Positions 33,203 to 44,998 of a stretch of 64,000 nt of DNA are shown here, piece by piece. The stretch is from Candolleomyces eurysporus. Taxonomy: Eukaryota; Basidiomycota; Agaricomycetes; Agaricales; Psathyrellaceae. Where the stretch lies: positions 1 to 64,000 of the forward strand of contig JANBPK010000878.1 of the NCBI GenBank assembly GCA_027579435.1, written 5' to 3'. The notes under the pieces are model-generated. The model made no database searches. It worked only from the letters and a program-made list of their open reading frames with translations, and was not told the DNA's origin. Positions within the stretch are counted from its first letter, which is position 1. Every line of letters begins with the position of its first letter. Position numbers and translations under genes: made by a program.

Positions 33203-34980
33203 ATGGAATCCAACCCCTTGCTGACCGTGGATCCGGAATCCCCATCCTCCCATACCGATCTCCCCGCATCGCCCAAGGATCTTCTTTTCGCCAGCTTCGA
33301 CGTCCTTGTCCTCATCTTCAAGCTCTTCGTACCAACGGTCGCCGCAGCTGACGCTCCAGAGAACCAGCTAGCGAGGGTTGGACGGAAGCAGCTGCTCAAT
33401 ATAGCATTGACGTGCAAGTCCTTTGTCGATCCCGCTTTAGAATGCCTATGGTCGCACCTGGAGTCGTTGGATCCACTGTTCGAGCTTCATCCAGGGCTCG
33501 AGAACGTCAACGGCTCATATGTACGAGATCCTCCATCTATCTCCCATAGCCTATGTGTCTCATTCTTCCATGCCACTAGTTCTTTCAAGGGGATATCGAG
33601 GCTCAAAGCTCGTCCAGATATCATGAATATACTGGCAAGGTTCGAACGGTCTGCTTTCGGGATGGAGCCTCCACTTCCAGCAGTTACCGGATTGCGTTTG
33701 CCGGGTATACATGGCTCGGTCAGCAGCTTCAAGGTGCCCCTCTTCTTCCTGGACTTCGAAGCATCCATTTTGCGGAATGTCCCGCGGATTCGCTTCATCT
33801 AGGACTGTTGCCCTTGATGCTCTCGCCTTCGGTTGAGAGGGTTGAGTTTGGCAACTTATTCCTATCCACCCCCGCCTTCCACACTTACGCTCTCTCTCTG
33901 GTGCGCGATGGGTTGCCGTCGCTTACAGAGCTCGTTCTTTGCGACGCCGGCAATTCCACTCGAATCAGCCACGTATGGGCAACCTTGGCTGGTATGTCGA
34001 CGCGGCTCCAGTCGCTAACCTTGCGCTTTCCCAACGCTTTCGTGCTCGAGACAACGACTCTTCGAAAGTTGGCGCAGCAGCTACAAAATCTCACATCCCT
34101 CACCCTTGATGTCCATACCGAGTCTCATCGGCAATCGAAGGATACACAAGACCAGGTCTTCCCATCATTGCACACTCTCCATCTCGTCAATCGGTCGGAG
34201 ACCAAGCTATGCGATTGTTACCCTTCTTTCCTGCTCGAGAAAGCGACTTGTGTCACATTCTCTTTGACCGGGAGCGTTGCAAACAACGACGCGTTCTCCG
34301 AGTCGCTCGATACCCTTTCCACCTTGGAATTGCTCAAGAAGGTTGAAATCGAAGGCTATCCCAACCAATATGTCACCGTATCGTCAGTCGTCCCGTTCTT
34401 GCAGCGCCTCCAACTTGAGGAGCTTCACCTTCAAAAGATGTGGGGTTTCAGGCAGGAGCAGGGCGAACAGTCGGCATATCATATAGTGCAGGGTTTGGTC
34501 GATGAGATTTCAAGCAATAGTCGACTCCGTTGCCTCTCTCTTCCGATTTGGCGAAGTCGCTCCTACGGTTATGATTCACTCAAGTACCATCCAGTGAGCT
34601 GCTTACTTTACGCAGCTCAACATGCGAAAGGGCTTCAACGCATGTCGCTATCAATCGACTCAGCCGCTCAAGGACCGAATAGCGAAACTGTTACCTCAAT
34701 GATCCAGAGCTGGACCAACCCTGGCAGCTCAAGCGAACTTCGTTACCTAGAAATCGCTGAAATGCGGGAATCGAACTTCACACCGAACGATTATCGCAAC
34801 ATTGCACGCCTTCTCGACCTTATCTTTCCAAATCTGATCTCTGTCACAATGATCAAGGACCCACAATTATCGCCTCGGTGGGAGGAGCATTGGCAATTGA
34901 TCGAGGAGTACCGACAGATGCAGAAATCACTTAGGCTTTATCAAGGGAGTCGCAAGTTGTTTAGCGATGGATTCAAGTAA
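33203..34980 (+). CDS. F-box/leucine-rich protein, paralogue D, 572 aa
   Basis: Exons 33203-33520 and 33580-34980; joins are in phase. F-box-like region (ASFDVLVLIFKLFVP, LLNIALTCKSFVDPALECLWS). Exon 2 opens FFQGDIEAQSSSRYHEYTGKV and continues without interruption, giving the intact version of the place where B has a stop. The leucine-rich region includes LRKLAQQLQNLTSLTLDV and YLEIAEMRESNFTPNDYR. It belongs with B and E rather than A and C. The C-terminus runs about 11 residues beyond the others (KLFSDGFK). Confidence 0.82.
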
Positions 34981-36851
34981 CGAGCTAAATAAATTGAATT
35001 CAAATATTCACCATGCAGACGCTGTCCGCGACGCAACGCACGGACGTGATATCGACGCTCTCTTTGGTTCTCAGGGGGCACGGATACGAGACCGTCCGAC
35101 GCAGGGCTCAGCCGCCTCACTGTACTCTCACATCATCAGACAGCGTGCCGAAAATGCTGCCACCGTTCGTTGAGTCCTTGTGGATAGCACATGGTCGATT
35201 CTTCAGAAACTCTCGTTGGAAAATTTCGTTGTAAGATCGAGAGAAAACAGTTGAAGCAGGAAGTTTCAGAAAGCCTCGGGAATGAGATCTCCGACTCACG
35301 CGTGATTGAGCCGGAGATGAGTTGGACTTGAGTTGGATCGGCAAATGCCGGCAGCAGCCTTCCCCTGTCTCCTCGTCCCCGCCGCTCGAGCTACAGCGTG
35401 CCTCTCAAGGTCTACAGAAGATCAACGTTACCAGTATGCTACGCATTTCTATGGTAAGTGGATGAACTCGCCCTTTGATGATGTTACTGCTGTCTAATGT
35501 TATGTGGCAGTCTTTCTCCTTGTTTTCAATGGCGGATACGTTGGCCCCTGAGGAGCCCTTGCCCGTGTGCGAGCATAGTCTGCGCACCCTAGTACCAATC
35601 GTGGAAGGCTTAAATCGCAGCATGCGCTTGTCCCAAGTACCTTGCTTCTGGCGTGGTTTGTGGGGTTGGGCTTGTTGCCGAGTACCCGAGCCTGAAGAAT
35701 GCCGTCAATCCCGGCCATCCCTATTTCAAGGTGCGTGCTGATGTAGCCTTTCCCGCCGTCATTCCTCGCTATTTGGCAGTGTTACAGCGCAGATAGTTTC
35801 CCTCACAGCGAGCTTTTCCTTTGGGCGGGACCCGCATACTGGCACAATCACGACCAGCAGTCACCCTCTACTTCAATGGCAGGGCCATTCCCTGGCTACA
35901 GTCCATTGGCAACCCCCATCCAAGGCCTCGCTTTTACCCCTCACTCAGCTGCGTTGACTATCACAGCTCCTCCCGCTGGCCTGGCTCCCTCTTTACCCTA
36001 GTCAGCTCAGGCAAGTGGGCAGCGCATTGTCGTAGTCACGGTAATCTCTCAGAGTATCTCAGTATGGCACGTACGATAACCATGCTTGGCCCTGAATTCC
36101 TTAGAATCCTTGTATATATCTTCATGAGAATAAGATAGAGTTTCTGCAGACCAGATAGGACCATTTATCCTCTTCCAGAGGTCCTGAACCTCCTCCTTTT
36201 CCATACACTACTCGACTCCCACCACCCGTCCTCACCGTCGGCCCTTTGTTTGGCAGCCCTCTGATCAACAAATCATACATAAAATGAAAAAAGAGCTGGG
36301 ATCGAACGCAGCGCCTCTTGCTCAGCGAGACAAACAAGGCACAAACAACTCCAGCTCCTCCAGCTCCTCCGACTCATGAGTCGGAGATCTCATTTCTGGG
36401 GTGTCCTCGACTTTAAAGTGCGTGAGTCTCGGAAGCCAAAATTTGCCGACTTTAAGCGTCTCACGCCAAAAGCCGACCCCTTCCACGTGGCATATAGGCG
36501 CCCCCNTAATTTTCCTCCGCCAAGGTTATGTTGAGCAAGAATCTCTGACACTTCTATCGAGTACGCCTGAAGCTGCCATATCCCTTTGGAGAGGAGGACG
36601 CTCTCAACTATTCCCCCTCAAAGGAGGCAGAAAGCTGCTGATTGTGTCTGCGGGGAATACATACTAAACAAATAACGGCTCCAAACAAGCACTGCGTTGA
36701 TTGGAAAATGCAAATATATTGCCGTTTCGCCTCCGCTGGGAACGAAAGTTTTCCCTGGAATTCTTAGCGTTTACCACATACCCATGCACCTACGTGTGCA
36801 CGTTCCCTTACCACCCAGCTAGGAGCTAACGTTGAAGGAGGAGGAGGGTCG
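34981..36851. other. Gene-poor stretch with a 20-bp palindrome
   Basis: No gene I can support. Contains the perfect palindrome CTCCGACTCATGAGTCGGAG (36367-36386) and an N in a C-run at 36506. A tRNA-like box B (GTTCGATCCC on the minus strand, near 36308) is not backed by a cloverleaf. Confidence 0.4.
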
Positions 36852-38679
36852 ATGTCGGAGGCTGATGAGGGTGTCGTGTCGATTGGGTTTGCGCCGTCGC
36901 TCGTCAAGGTGAGAGTGACATTGCCATCCAATCCTAGCGGTGCGTACTGACGCCCAGTAGTATATGTCCGGTATGCGACGTCTCTGCGATGTTCAACTCC
37001 GCGAACTGTGATCTAACATTTCCTTCAATCTCCCAGTTGTTAGTTTAACTTTGCTGGTAAGCCCACTGGACCCACCTTATCGTGTATCATTAACGTGTAT
37101 GGCATAACGTTCAATAGGTCTGTGACTACCTTTACACTTTGGAGCTGGAGGTTGGACTTGACCTAGACATATTTCCGGAGACAATTTCACTGAGAATTGG
37201 CCCACTGTCAGGTCTCCCTTGTCTGGCCAAGAAAATGGAACATCGCCAAGATTGTTTTCCTCTTTGCACGTTATTTGCCTTTCATCGTTGTACCATTTAC
37301 GTTCGTTTGTGCGTTCCTCCTATTCCTTTTCCCTCGAAGACCCGACTTAATTCTCCATCTTGTCAAAAATTTCTAGTTAATTTTAACGCAAGCAAATCTT
37401 TCGAGGTTCGCTTCTTCGCGCGCCGACTTTTGTTGCTGCTCACGGATTAGATCTGTTAAGTTCTTTACTCAAGTTTGTAGACGACTCGATCAGGCCAACA
37501 TTTGTACGTCCACGGAACCTACCGCCCCAGTTGCTCTCTACCTCGAAAGAAACTCGCATACTGACTTGAGATCTCTAGGGTTAATAGCCATCGGGATTAT
37601 GTCGACAGAGGCGATTCTCGTGATTCGAACGCGCGGAATAGCGGGTGGAACCCGAAAGTTTCTGATATACTTGATCGCTCAATACACGGTATGCCCGTTT
37701 CTCAACCCTGTTCAGGATGAAAGATTAATACAATTTCTACGCCGCACTCTAGCTTCTATGCTTCGCTGGGTTTGTCATTATTGGTATTTCCACCCAGTCT
37801 TGGACGTGTAAGTTCGCGTTTAGAGATCCCATTGTCAGTCTCTGCTACCTCTGTTTCTTCCACCCATCATAGATGGTCCGCCAGCAATATGGAGCCACGG
37901 TTGCCAACTCGCTCAGGTTCCCCCACAAGGTCGTCTACTATTCCTTGTAATCATTGTGCGACTCATTCATGAGATCGGTGAGTGATTCGGGCCATGAGTC
38001 CCTTCGAAATTTGGTACTGATTCGAAAACTCAAGTCGTCATGGCTATCACGCTTTATGCCGGGTGGTCAAAATATCGCGACCAGCAACGCACTCCCTTAA
38101 TCAGGATTTTGTGTCGCGATGGGACCCTTTATTTTATTTGTACCTCCAGTAAGGATGTGCCTTTGATTCCTGACATTCACAACAGGTTGCTGATGAGCGT
38201 GATGTTATATCGTTCTGGCATCCAGTGGTTTCGTTAGTGGCTATCGTTAATATCGTAGCAAACTCTGTAAGACAGACCTTTGATCACCTTTCATTGGAGC
38301 TTTCCTAACATCGCTGGATCTCTAGCCAGAAAATTCCGGCCTTTTTGCAGTGTAAGTGTAATCTTGTCCTTTACTTGTCCGCCTCCATTTCTAGGCTCGT
38401 GTATCAGTTCCCCATCGAGCTCTTTCTCATTATAATTACCACAGCTTTCAACTTGTCATGGACAGCTTGCTCTCAACGCGAATCATCCTCCAGGCTCGGA
38501 AGGCTGCCTCAAGCACAGAAGAACAGCCCATTGAACGAGTTCCACTATCGGTTCTCAATCTCTCGACGACCGAAGGGACAGAACTAACCGAGATGACAAC
38601 GACGACGACAGAAGAGGGAGGAGAAAGCCGGTATCGGTCTGTTGTGGCGATCGCACCAAAGCAAAACGAGAATGTATGA
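36852..38679 (+). CDS. DUF6533-type multi-pass membrane protein
   Basis: Start ATG 36852 gives MSEADEGVVSIGFAPSLVK, spliced through very short exons to VVSLTLLVCDYLYTLELE and, after an intron ending TGTCAG (near 37211), to VSLVWPRKWNIAKIVFLFAR with YLPFIVVPFTF. This is the opening of basidiomycete DUF6533 proteins, predicted seven-helix membrane proteins of unknown role. A later exon (about 37580-37690) reads LIAIGIMSTEAILVIRTRGI with IYLIAQYT, and the last exon (to 38679) ends MDSLLSTRIILQARKAAS plus a polar tail, typical for the family. The middle exons (about 37700-38430) were not resolved. Exon borders are partly guesses; the family assignment rests on the first and last parts. Confidence 0.6.
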
Positions 38680-38779
38680 TTATGTTTTTTAGAGCGCGAA
38701 TTTCTGTGCCACTTTATACTATATTGATTTGTAATTGATGATATTTTAACAGACGGTGCTGAAATAGGGTAGTATTAAT

Positions 38780-38960
38780 TGAATTGGTCCCCGGCACTCT
38801 CTGCTGCTTTCAAGCTTTGGACACATACCCATGCGCGTCGTCCGGGTGTGCATGCTCCTTTGCTACCCGACCTGGAGCTACAGGGAGAGGAGGGTTGAAT
38901 CCTCTTACGGTTGAGTCTGCATGGTCGGTACGTTCTTTTAAAGGCTGTGACCTGTTACCG
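38780..38960 (+). repeat. Relic of the DUF6533 gene 5' end
   Basis: Matches about 36770-36880: ACACATACCCATGC, a CGTGTGCA/GGTGTGCATG block, CTACCCGACCTGGAGCTA against CCACCCAGCTAGGAGCTA, and the GGAGG-rich stretch before the start codon. The coding part that follows is not recognisable. This suggests a second, mostly lost copy in tandem. Confidence 0.45.
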
Positions 38961-39329
38961 TCTTGATCCCCAGTGGCTAGATTGACTTCGTTCGTGACAA
39001 CCCTCAGCCAATATAGCTCAAGGCACCTGATAGATTTGTGACTACCGTGGCTCTGCTTCAGAGAATGGATGAGTGAAAAGAGAATTAATAGTTGCGTAGA
39101 GAGCCTATGTTATCAAGTAGGTCGGCGCCCTCCCGAATTCATTCACGGCTAGACTATCGAGGAGAGGTTTGAACCAGCCTAAGGCGTCAACATTTCAATA
39201 TCGGTGCCGTTGGTGCTTGTGCAGCTGGGAGGGCCTTTGATTGCCGAAGACACAGCCACGAAAAACCCGCACTTTGAAGCTGAAGAGTCATATAGTCATA
39301 ACTTCCCTTGCCTCATGTCGGACTTCTAG

Positions 39330-39560
39330 TGCAACGTGTTCAGCCAAATCCAGTCTGCTCTGTGGTGGTGGCACCTGCTTCCTTGCCGCAGTAGGACCCA
39401 TGACATGGACGATATCTTTCGGGAATACGGAACTTGGCTCCATTAGATGTCGGTGGAATGGTTATATGCCAGCAACCTTCGATATGGATTCCCAGCTTCC
39501 CAAGGTCTCAGATCCTACTTCGCGGAGTCGGTTCTACGCTCGTTGGGTTTTCGCGCATAC
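39330..39560 (+). repeat. Upstream block shared by F-box genes B, D and E (copy 3)
   Basis: Third copy of the promoter-like block (GCAACGTGTTCAGCCAAATC, CCCATGACATGGACG, CTTCCCAAGGTCTCAGATCC), just before paralogue E. The DNA from 38961 to 39329 shows no gene. Confidence 0.65.
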
Positions 39561-39586
39561 CCACGCCCCTTCTGATCAACTCTACT

Positions 39587-41355
39587 ATGGCATCTAACAC
39601 CGATCTGTCTGCATCCCCAAAAGATCTTCTGATCGCCAGCCATGACATTCTCCTTCTCATCTTCAAGCTTTTCATACCCCCNTATGTCCGACGTCGACAT
39701 TCCGGAAAACCTATTGGCGAGAGGTGGACGGAAGCAGCTTCTCAATCTAGCATTGGCGTGCAAGTCGTTTGTGGATCCCGCTTTAGAGTGCCTATGGTCG
39801 CACCTGGAGTCATTGGTACCATTGTTCAACCTTCATCCAGGAGTCAAGAACGTTGGTGGCTCATATGTATGAGGTTCCCATCTATCTCCTATGCATTACG
39901 AGACTCATCGCTCTGTGACGTCAGTTATTCCGTGGGGATATCGACGCTCAAAACTCGTCCAGATACCATGAATATGCTGGCAAGGTTCGAACGGTGTCCT
40001 TTCGGGATGTGGCACGAGCGGCAGCCTCCAGCAGTCATCAAATTGCGTTCGCGGGCTATACATGGCTCGGCCAGCAACTTCAGGGCGTCCCTCTCCTTCC
40101 TGGACTTCAAAGCATCCGTTTCGCGGAATGTCCCGCAGACTCCCTCCATCTGGGACTGTTGCCCTTAATGCTCTCTCCATCCGTTATCAGGGTTGAGTTT
40201 GGCGACATGTTCCTGTCTAATCCCATCTTCTACTCCTATGCTCTCCCTCTGGTGTGCGATGGGTTACCGTCCCTCACAGTGATCGTTCTTCGTGACTCTC
40301 GGAGTATCATTCCAGTCGGCCAGGGTCTAGACGTATGGAATACCTTGGCCAGTGTGTCGAAACGACTCCGGTCGTTGACTTTGCACTTTCCCAATACCTC
40401 CGTTCTCCAACCAGCCACTCTACGACAATTGGTCGAGCAGCTGCCGAACGTCAAGTTCCTCGCCCTTGATGTTCATACCCCATCCCATGGGCCGTCAGAG
40501 GAGATGCAAAGCCACGTGCTTCCCTCGTTGCACACCCTCCATCTAGTCAATCGGCCCGGAACCAAATTGTGTAAATGCTATCCCCCTTTCCTGGTCCGGA
40601 AAGCGACCTCTGTCGCATTCTCCTTGAACGTGAGCGTTATGGACGACAACGCATTCTCCGAATCACTTGATACCCTTTCAACGTTGGAATTGCTCAAGAA
40701 GGTTGAGATTGAAGGTCCCAGCCAATCGTCGGTCAATGTAGGGTCAGTAAAGCCATTTCTGCAGCGCCTCCAACTTGAGGAGTTTCACCTTCAAAAGGTG
40801 TGGGGTTTCCATCAGACCGGGGACGAACGCGATCAAACCATGCAAAGTCTGATTGATACAGCGTCAGATACCTCCACCAGCAGTCAACTTCGGCGCCATA
40901 CGCTCCCTATTTGGCGTAAAGCAGGGGACCGATATGATCAGCGGACAAGAAGATACATTGCCTACACCCCGAACTACCCACCATTGAGCTCCTTGCTCTA
41001 CGTAGCTCAGCATCTCGAAGGACTTCAACATCTCTCCCTTTCAATCGACTCGAGTGCTCAAGGCTCCGATGGGGAAACCGTTTCCGCCATGATTCAGAAC
41101 TGGTCCAACCCTGCCAGCCCAAGCGAGCTTCGCTACCTAGAAATTGCTGAAATGCGGGATTCACAGAGGAACTTAACACCGAATGAATGTTGCAACATCG
41201 CCCGCTTTCTGGACCTTATATTTCCAAACTTGATATCTGTCACAACGATTAAGCATCCACAGTTATCGACCTGTTGGGACGACCATTGGCAGCTGATTGA
41301 GAATTATCGGCAGATGCTAAAATCGCTTAGGCTTTATCGAGGAAATCGTTGGTGA
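39587..41355 (+). CDS. F-box/leucine-rich protein, paralogue E, 569 aa
   Basis: Exons 39587-39866 and 39925-41355. MASNTDLSASPKDLLIASHD opens an F-box-like domain (LLLIFKLFIP, LLNLALACKSFVDPALECLWS). The N at 39682 after a C-run is a surplus base; removal gives IPPMSDVDIPENLL in line with B. Exon 2 starts LFRGDIDAQNSSRYHEYAG, then VRTVSFRDV, then the leucine-rich region (LRQLVEQLPNVKFLALDV, YLEIAEMRDSQRNLTPNE). Same subgroup as B and D, placed 4.6 kb after D with the DUF6533 gene between. Intact. Confidence 0.82.
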
Positions 41356-41894
41356 TCTAGTCGCGTCTTCCAGAAGCTGCATGGAAATTTGTAAAATATT
41401 GGTTTCATTGACTCATATTTGCCCGATCTATGCGTTTCTCTGCCAATGCACCGGTTGCACGGGCACCACCGTGACCACGCCGACGCGTCCCGCGACGCGT
41501 GAGCGTGACGGGGCGCGCGATAAGTCACACACCGCGTGCAATGTGTCACGCGTCACATGCTTGGCACTTGATTGAAGGGAGGCCCGTTTCATATTTGTCA
41601 AACCGATTCCTTCCTTTCCTTCGAACCACCATCCTCGATCCTGCCCGCACTAGAGTTTGGAACTCGGAAATCTGGGAAGGCAGAAGTCTTCGAAACCCTT
41701 TCCATAGCAAAAACACGAAGATCAGTCGCCCGGGCTTCGATCTAAAACGCTCCCGGCGAGTCTAACTGCGGCGTGCTGAACGCTTTGGAGAGCTGAGCTA
41801 GCTCTGACGGCCTCCTCGGCTGGATTAAGGCGTCTCTACGCCAACTTACGCCCTCTGTCGTCTTGATCATCGCTCTCTTCGACGCAAGATCGCG
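41356..41894. other. Intergenic, CpG-rich patch
   Basis: No gene. A CpG-rich segment (about 41468-41560) contains GTCACGCGTCAC at 41545-41556, a string also found at 53671-53682. The last ~100 bases are the leader of the HD-domain gene. Confidence 0.4.
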
Positions 41895-44264
41895 ATGTCT
41901 GCATTGGACAGTCAGCCAACCTCGTTCCCGACGGTAGAAGACGACGATCCGCATGGCTTCTTCGTTCCCAAAGCACTCAGGTCCGTGAAGGACGTCATTC
42001 ACACGTCCAGTAGGTGATCTATGCTATGATTCGATAGGATATACTGATGCTCTGTCCGAAGTCCCTATTCACTTTCATCTTAACCAATTCATCGACACGT
42101 AGGTTCTCCGCCGCATATAGTACCCTCGTGTCGCTGACAAAAGCACGGTTTGTGTTCCAGGCTGCCTTTCCAGCGTTTACGCGACATTAAACAATTGGGA
42201 ACGTCTTCGTATGTCTGGCCATCTGCATCTCACACGCGATTCGAGCACTCCTTAGGTGCGTTCAGCATGAGTCACACACTTGCATTCGCCCCAACCTAGT
42301 TCCAATTTATTAGGCGTTGCTTACCTGGCAAGATGTTTGGCCTCCCATCTTCAAACCAATCAGCCTAGTTTGAAGATAACCAATCGTGACGTCGGTTGCG
42401 TGGAGATCGCAGGTCTTTGTCATGATCTTGGTCATGGTCCTTGGAGTCACGTCTGGGACAGCATTTTCATGCCCAAGGCTATGTAAGTCATCGCCTCGAC
42501 GCTGTTTTCGCGAGCCTGAAGCCTTCCTCACTAGTAAAGGTTGTGAATGGCAACACGAGCGCGGTTCCGAGATGATGTTCGATTATATCGTCAAGCACTA
42601 CAAAATCCCAATCTCGGACAAAGACGTCAGATTTGTCAAGGCTTTAATTGCCGGTGACCCAACCCAGTGCGAGTAAGTGAAGATGCACCGATCTCGCTGT
42701 CTTGTCGGCTAATGACCCGCCGTAGCGCATCCGAAAAGCCCTTCTTATTCGACATTATCGCCAACAAACGAAACGGATTAGATGTCGACAAGTAAGAATT
42801 GGATTTGCGATTTGCGATTTGTCGCTCAAATACCTAACGCGCTACATTGCTAGGTTCGACTACATTCAGCGCGATTCCCATATGACTGGAACCTCGTTCT
42901 CCTTCGAAGCCACCAGGATTGTGAAGTCTGCAAGAGTTCTCGACAATCAGATTTGCTACAACATCAAGGACGCGAACCAGATCTACGAAATTTGCCTCCG
43001 TCGTTTCGGTTTGCACAAGAGTATCTATAACCACAAGACTGGTGAGTATAGCCCTGTCTTATTCCTAGTCGAAAAACCTCTGACCGTGACCGCATCTCAG
43101 CCCGGGCAATTGAATATATGATTGTCGATGCTCTTCTTTTGGCCGAACCTTACATGAAGATCGCTGAACGAGTATTTGATCCGGAACGTTTCCTGTACTT
43201 GAATGACTACATCCTAAACGAAATTGAGAGGTCTAAGGCTCCGGTACGTGACATATTCCTCAACCAAGGCTCAGTCCTCATTCGATGCAGGAATTGGAAG
43301 CGTCCCGCCAATTGATTAAGCGCTTTCGCCATCGCGAGCTTTACCGCGAAGTTGTCTGGAAAGCAGTCGAGTTCACGTCAAAGGAGGCCATTCAGGACTA
43401 CATCAATTCAGAACGAATTATGGAAAAGGCGCAAAAAAACCTTTGAAGGAGAAGGTAGCGACGAACCCTTTGATTTAACGGCGGACGACATCATCGTCGA
43501 TATTACGACGATGCATTATGGCATGAAGGAGCATAATCCCGTGGACTTTACCAAGTTTTACTCGAAGAAGCACCCGGACAGTATGTGCTTTCGTTTCCTT
43601 GTCTTCATCTGGCTGCGGAAGAGTACTAATTGTCGCCATAGAGCCTATGCACGCTGGTCCTGGGGATTACTCTGGACTGAGGCCCTCAATTCATGCTGAG
43701 ATCCTGTTGCGTATCTTCACGAAGAAGCCAGAGTATTTTGGGAGGGTCTATGATGCATACAACGCAGTGCTGGTGGATATGAGCGAAGAATTTTCTGCAG
43801 GGTCAGACACCGTGCCGAACACTCCAACATTGGCACTCGCCCGAACTCCAGATGCCTCCTCGTTTGAGACCCTACCCAAGACCCCTGGTGGTGACGCAGG
43901 TGATGCTGGAACCGGTTCTGGGCAGAAGAAGAAAAGGGCTTTCGGCCGCTCGAACTCTGCGATGATGAGTAAAAACTACTTCGCCGACGTAGATAGGGGA
44001 TACAGGCATGAGAGTCCCAGCGCTAGTACACGCCGCATGTCGACGGGAGGAGTGGCAGTGGCCGTTGTTAGAGATCCAAGCGCAGTTGCCGTGGTCACTA
44101 CATTCCAGCCGACGGCCGACTTGTCACAGCTCTTCGAAGATGGGACCGAGGGCGCTATCATTGATGCGATGCCTTTACAAAGACTGAAGAGAGGAAGGGA
44201 GGACGAGTTGCAACCCCCGATTGAGGGCATTGAGGTGAAGAGGAGGAAGGAATCTGCGAAGTGA
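41895..44264 (+). CDS. SAMHD1-like HD-domain dNTP triphosphohydrolase, 620 aa
   Basis: Ten exons: 41895-42009, 42062-42098, 42161-42255, 42314-42482, 42535-42672, 42726-42791, 42854-43041, 43101-43243, 43291-43580 and 43642-44264. Metal-binding HD motifs: [15 protein letters not shown] and [16 protein letters not shown] (His119/Asp120 in my count). [32 protein letters not shown] and [19 protein letters not shown] are family hallmarks. SAMHD1 homologues hydrolyse dNTPs to nucleosides and triphosphate, controlling the dNTP pool. There is no SAM domain; a 160-residue low-complexity basic/acidic tail ([18 protein letters not shown]) is extra and KRRKESAK may be a nuclear signal. The A7 at 43433-43439 carries one A too many for the frame; with six, [13 protein letters not shown] continues normally. 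Probably an assembly error. Confidence 0.88.
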
Positions 44265-44998
44265 TTAATGGCGCCATCCTCTGGGGGTGCGTTTTCTTGG
44301 AGTCGTTTATGCACATTCATATCCATTCTTCGATTCATCGGTTCATTCCTTGCATTCTTGCCTTGGACGCTTTGCCGCCATTTTGCACATATGCCTTCAT
44401 TCATGTTATGCATTCATCGGACTCTCCATTCACTGTATATGATTCCTCGTTGGCGCTCAATATGCGTCAATTACGTTCATCCGTTCGTTAAATTATTACC
44501 ACTACATATCATCCATAGCATCGCCCTTCATCTTCACTATCCCTTCCGCCTTTGCACATAGACACTTACAGTACGGATGGACAATACTATACACCATGTT
44601 GACAATTGGATCGGCCTATTGCTTATCGTCACCTCAAGCGTTGACTGGACTGCTTCAACTCCAAGTCTCGCGGCCCAAACGTTTATCGACTTCCCTCTCT
44701 AGCAATAATATGCTGAGACGCTCCAAGCATCAGGTTTTCTTCACGACTGGGCCTCTCATCACCAGCTTGATACACAGCTTTTTTTTGGTAAAGATCTCAT
44801 ATCTTTGACGTCTCTCAATACCTGTCTCAGTGTCTTTGACAGATCCAAACTTCTACTTCGATTGTCTTGAATCGCAGAACGATAGGCATACTTGGCAGCC
44901 TGAGAGTTTTCGACAGTCAGAGCTTTGACGAGTGCTATATAATCCTCCAGTAAGATTCTCACCTGGATACTCTTTCTGATCCACTCCGCACTTCCAAA
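44265..44998. other. Intergenic between HD-domain gene and Ras-like gene
   Basis: T-rich 3' region of the HD-domain gene followed by the upstream region of the Ras-like gene. Short antisense open frames (about 44760-45170) have no motif. Confidence 0.4.

Noticed and set aside
41545..41556. GTCACGCGTCAC here and at 53671-53682 as a repeat family
   Set aside because: Only 12 bases in two CpG-rich patches; the flanks do not align.
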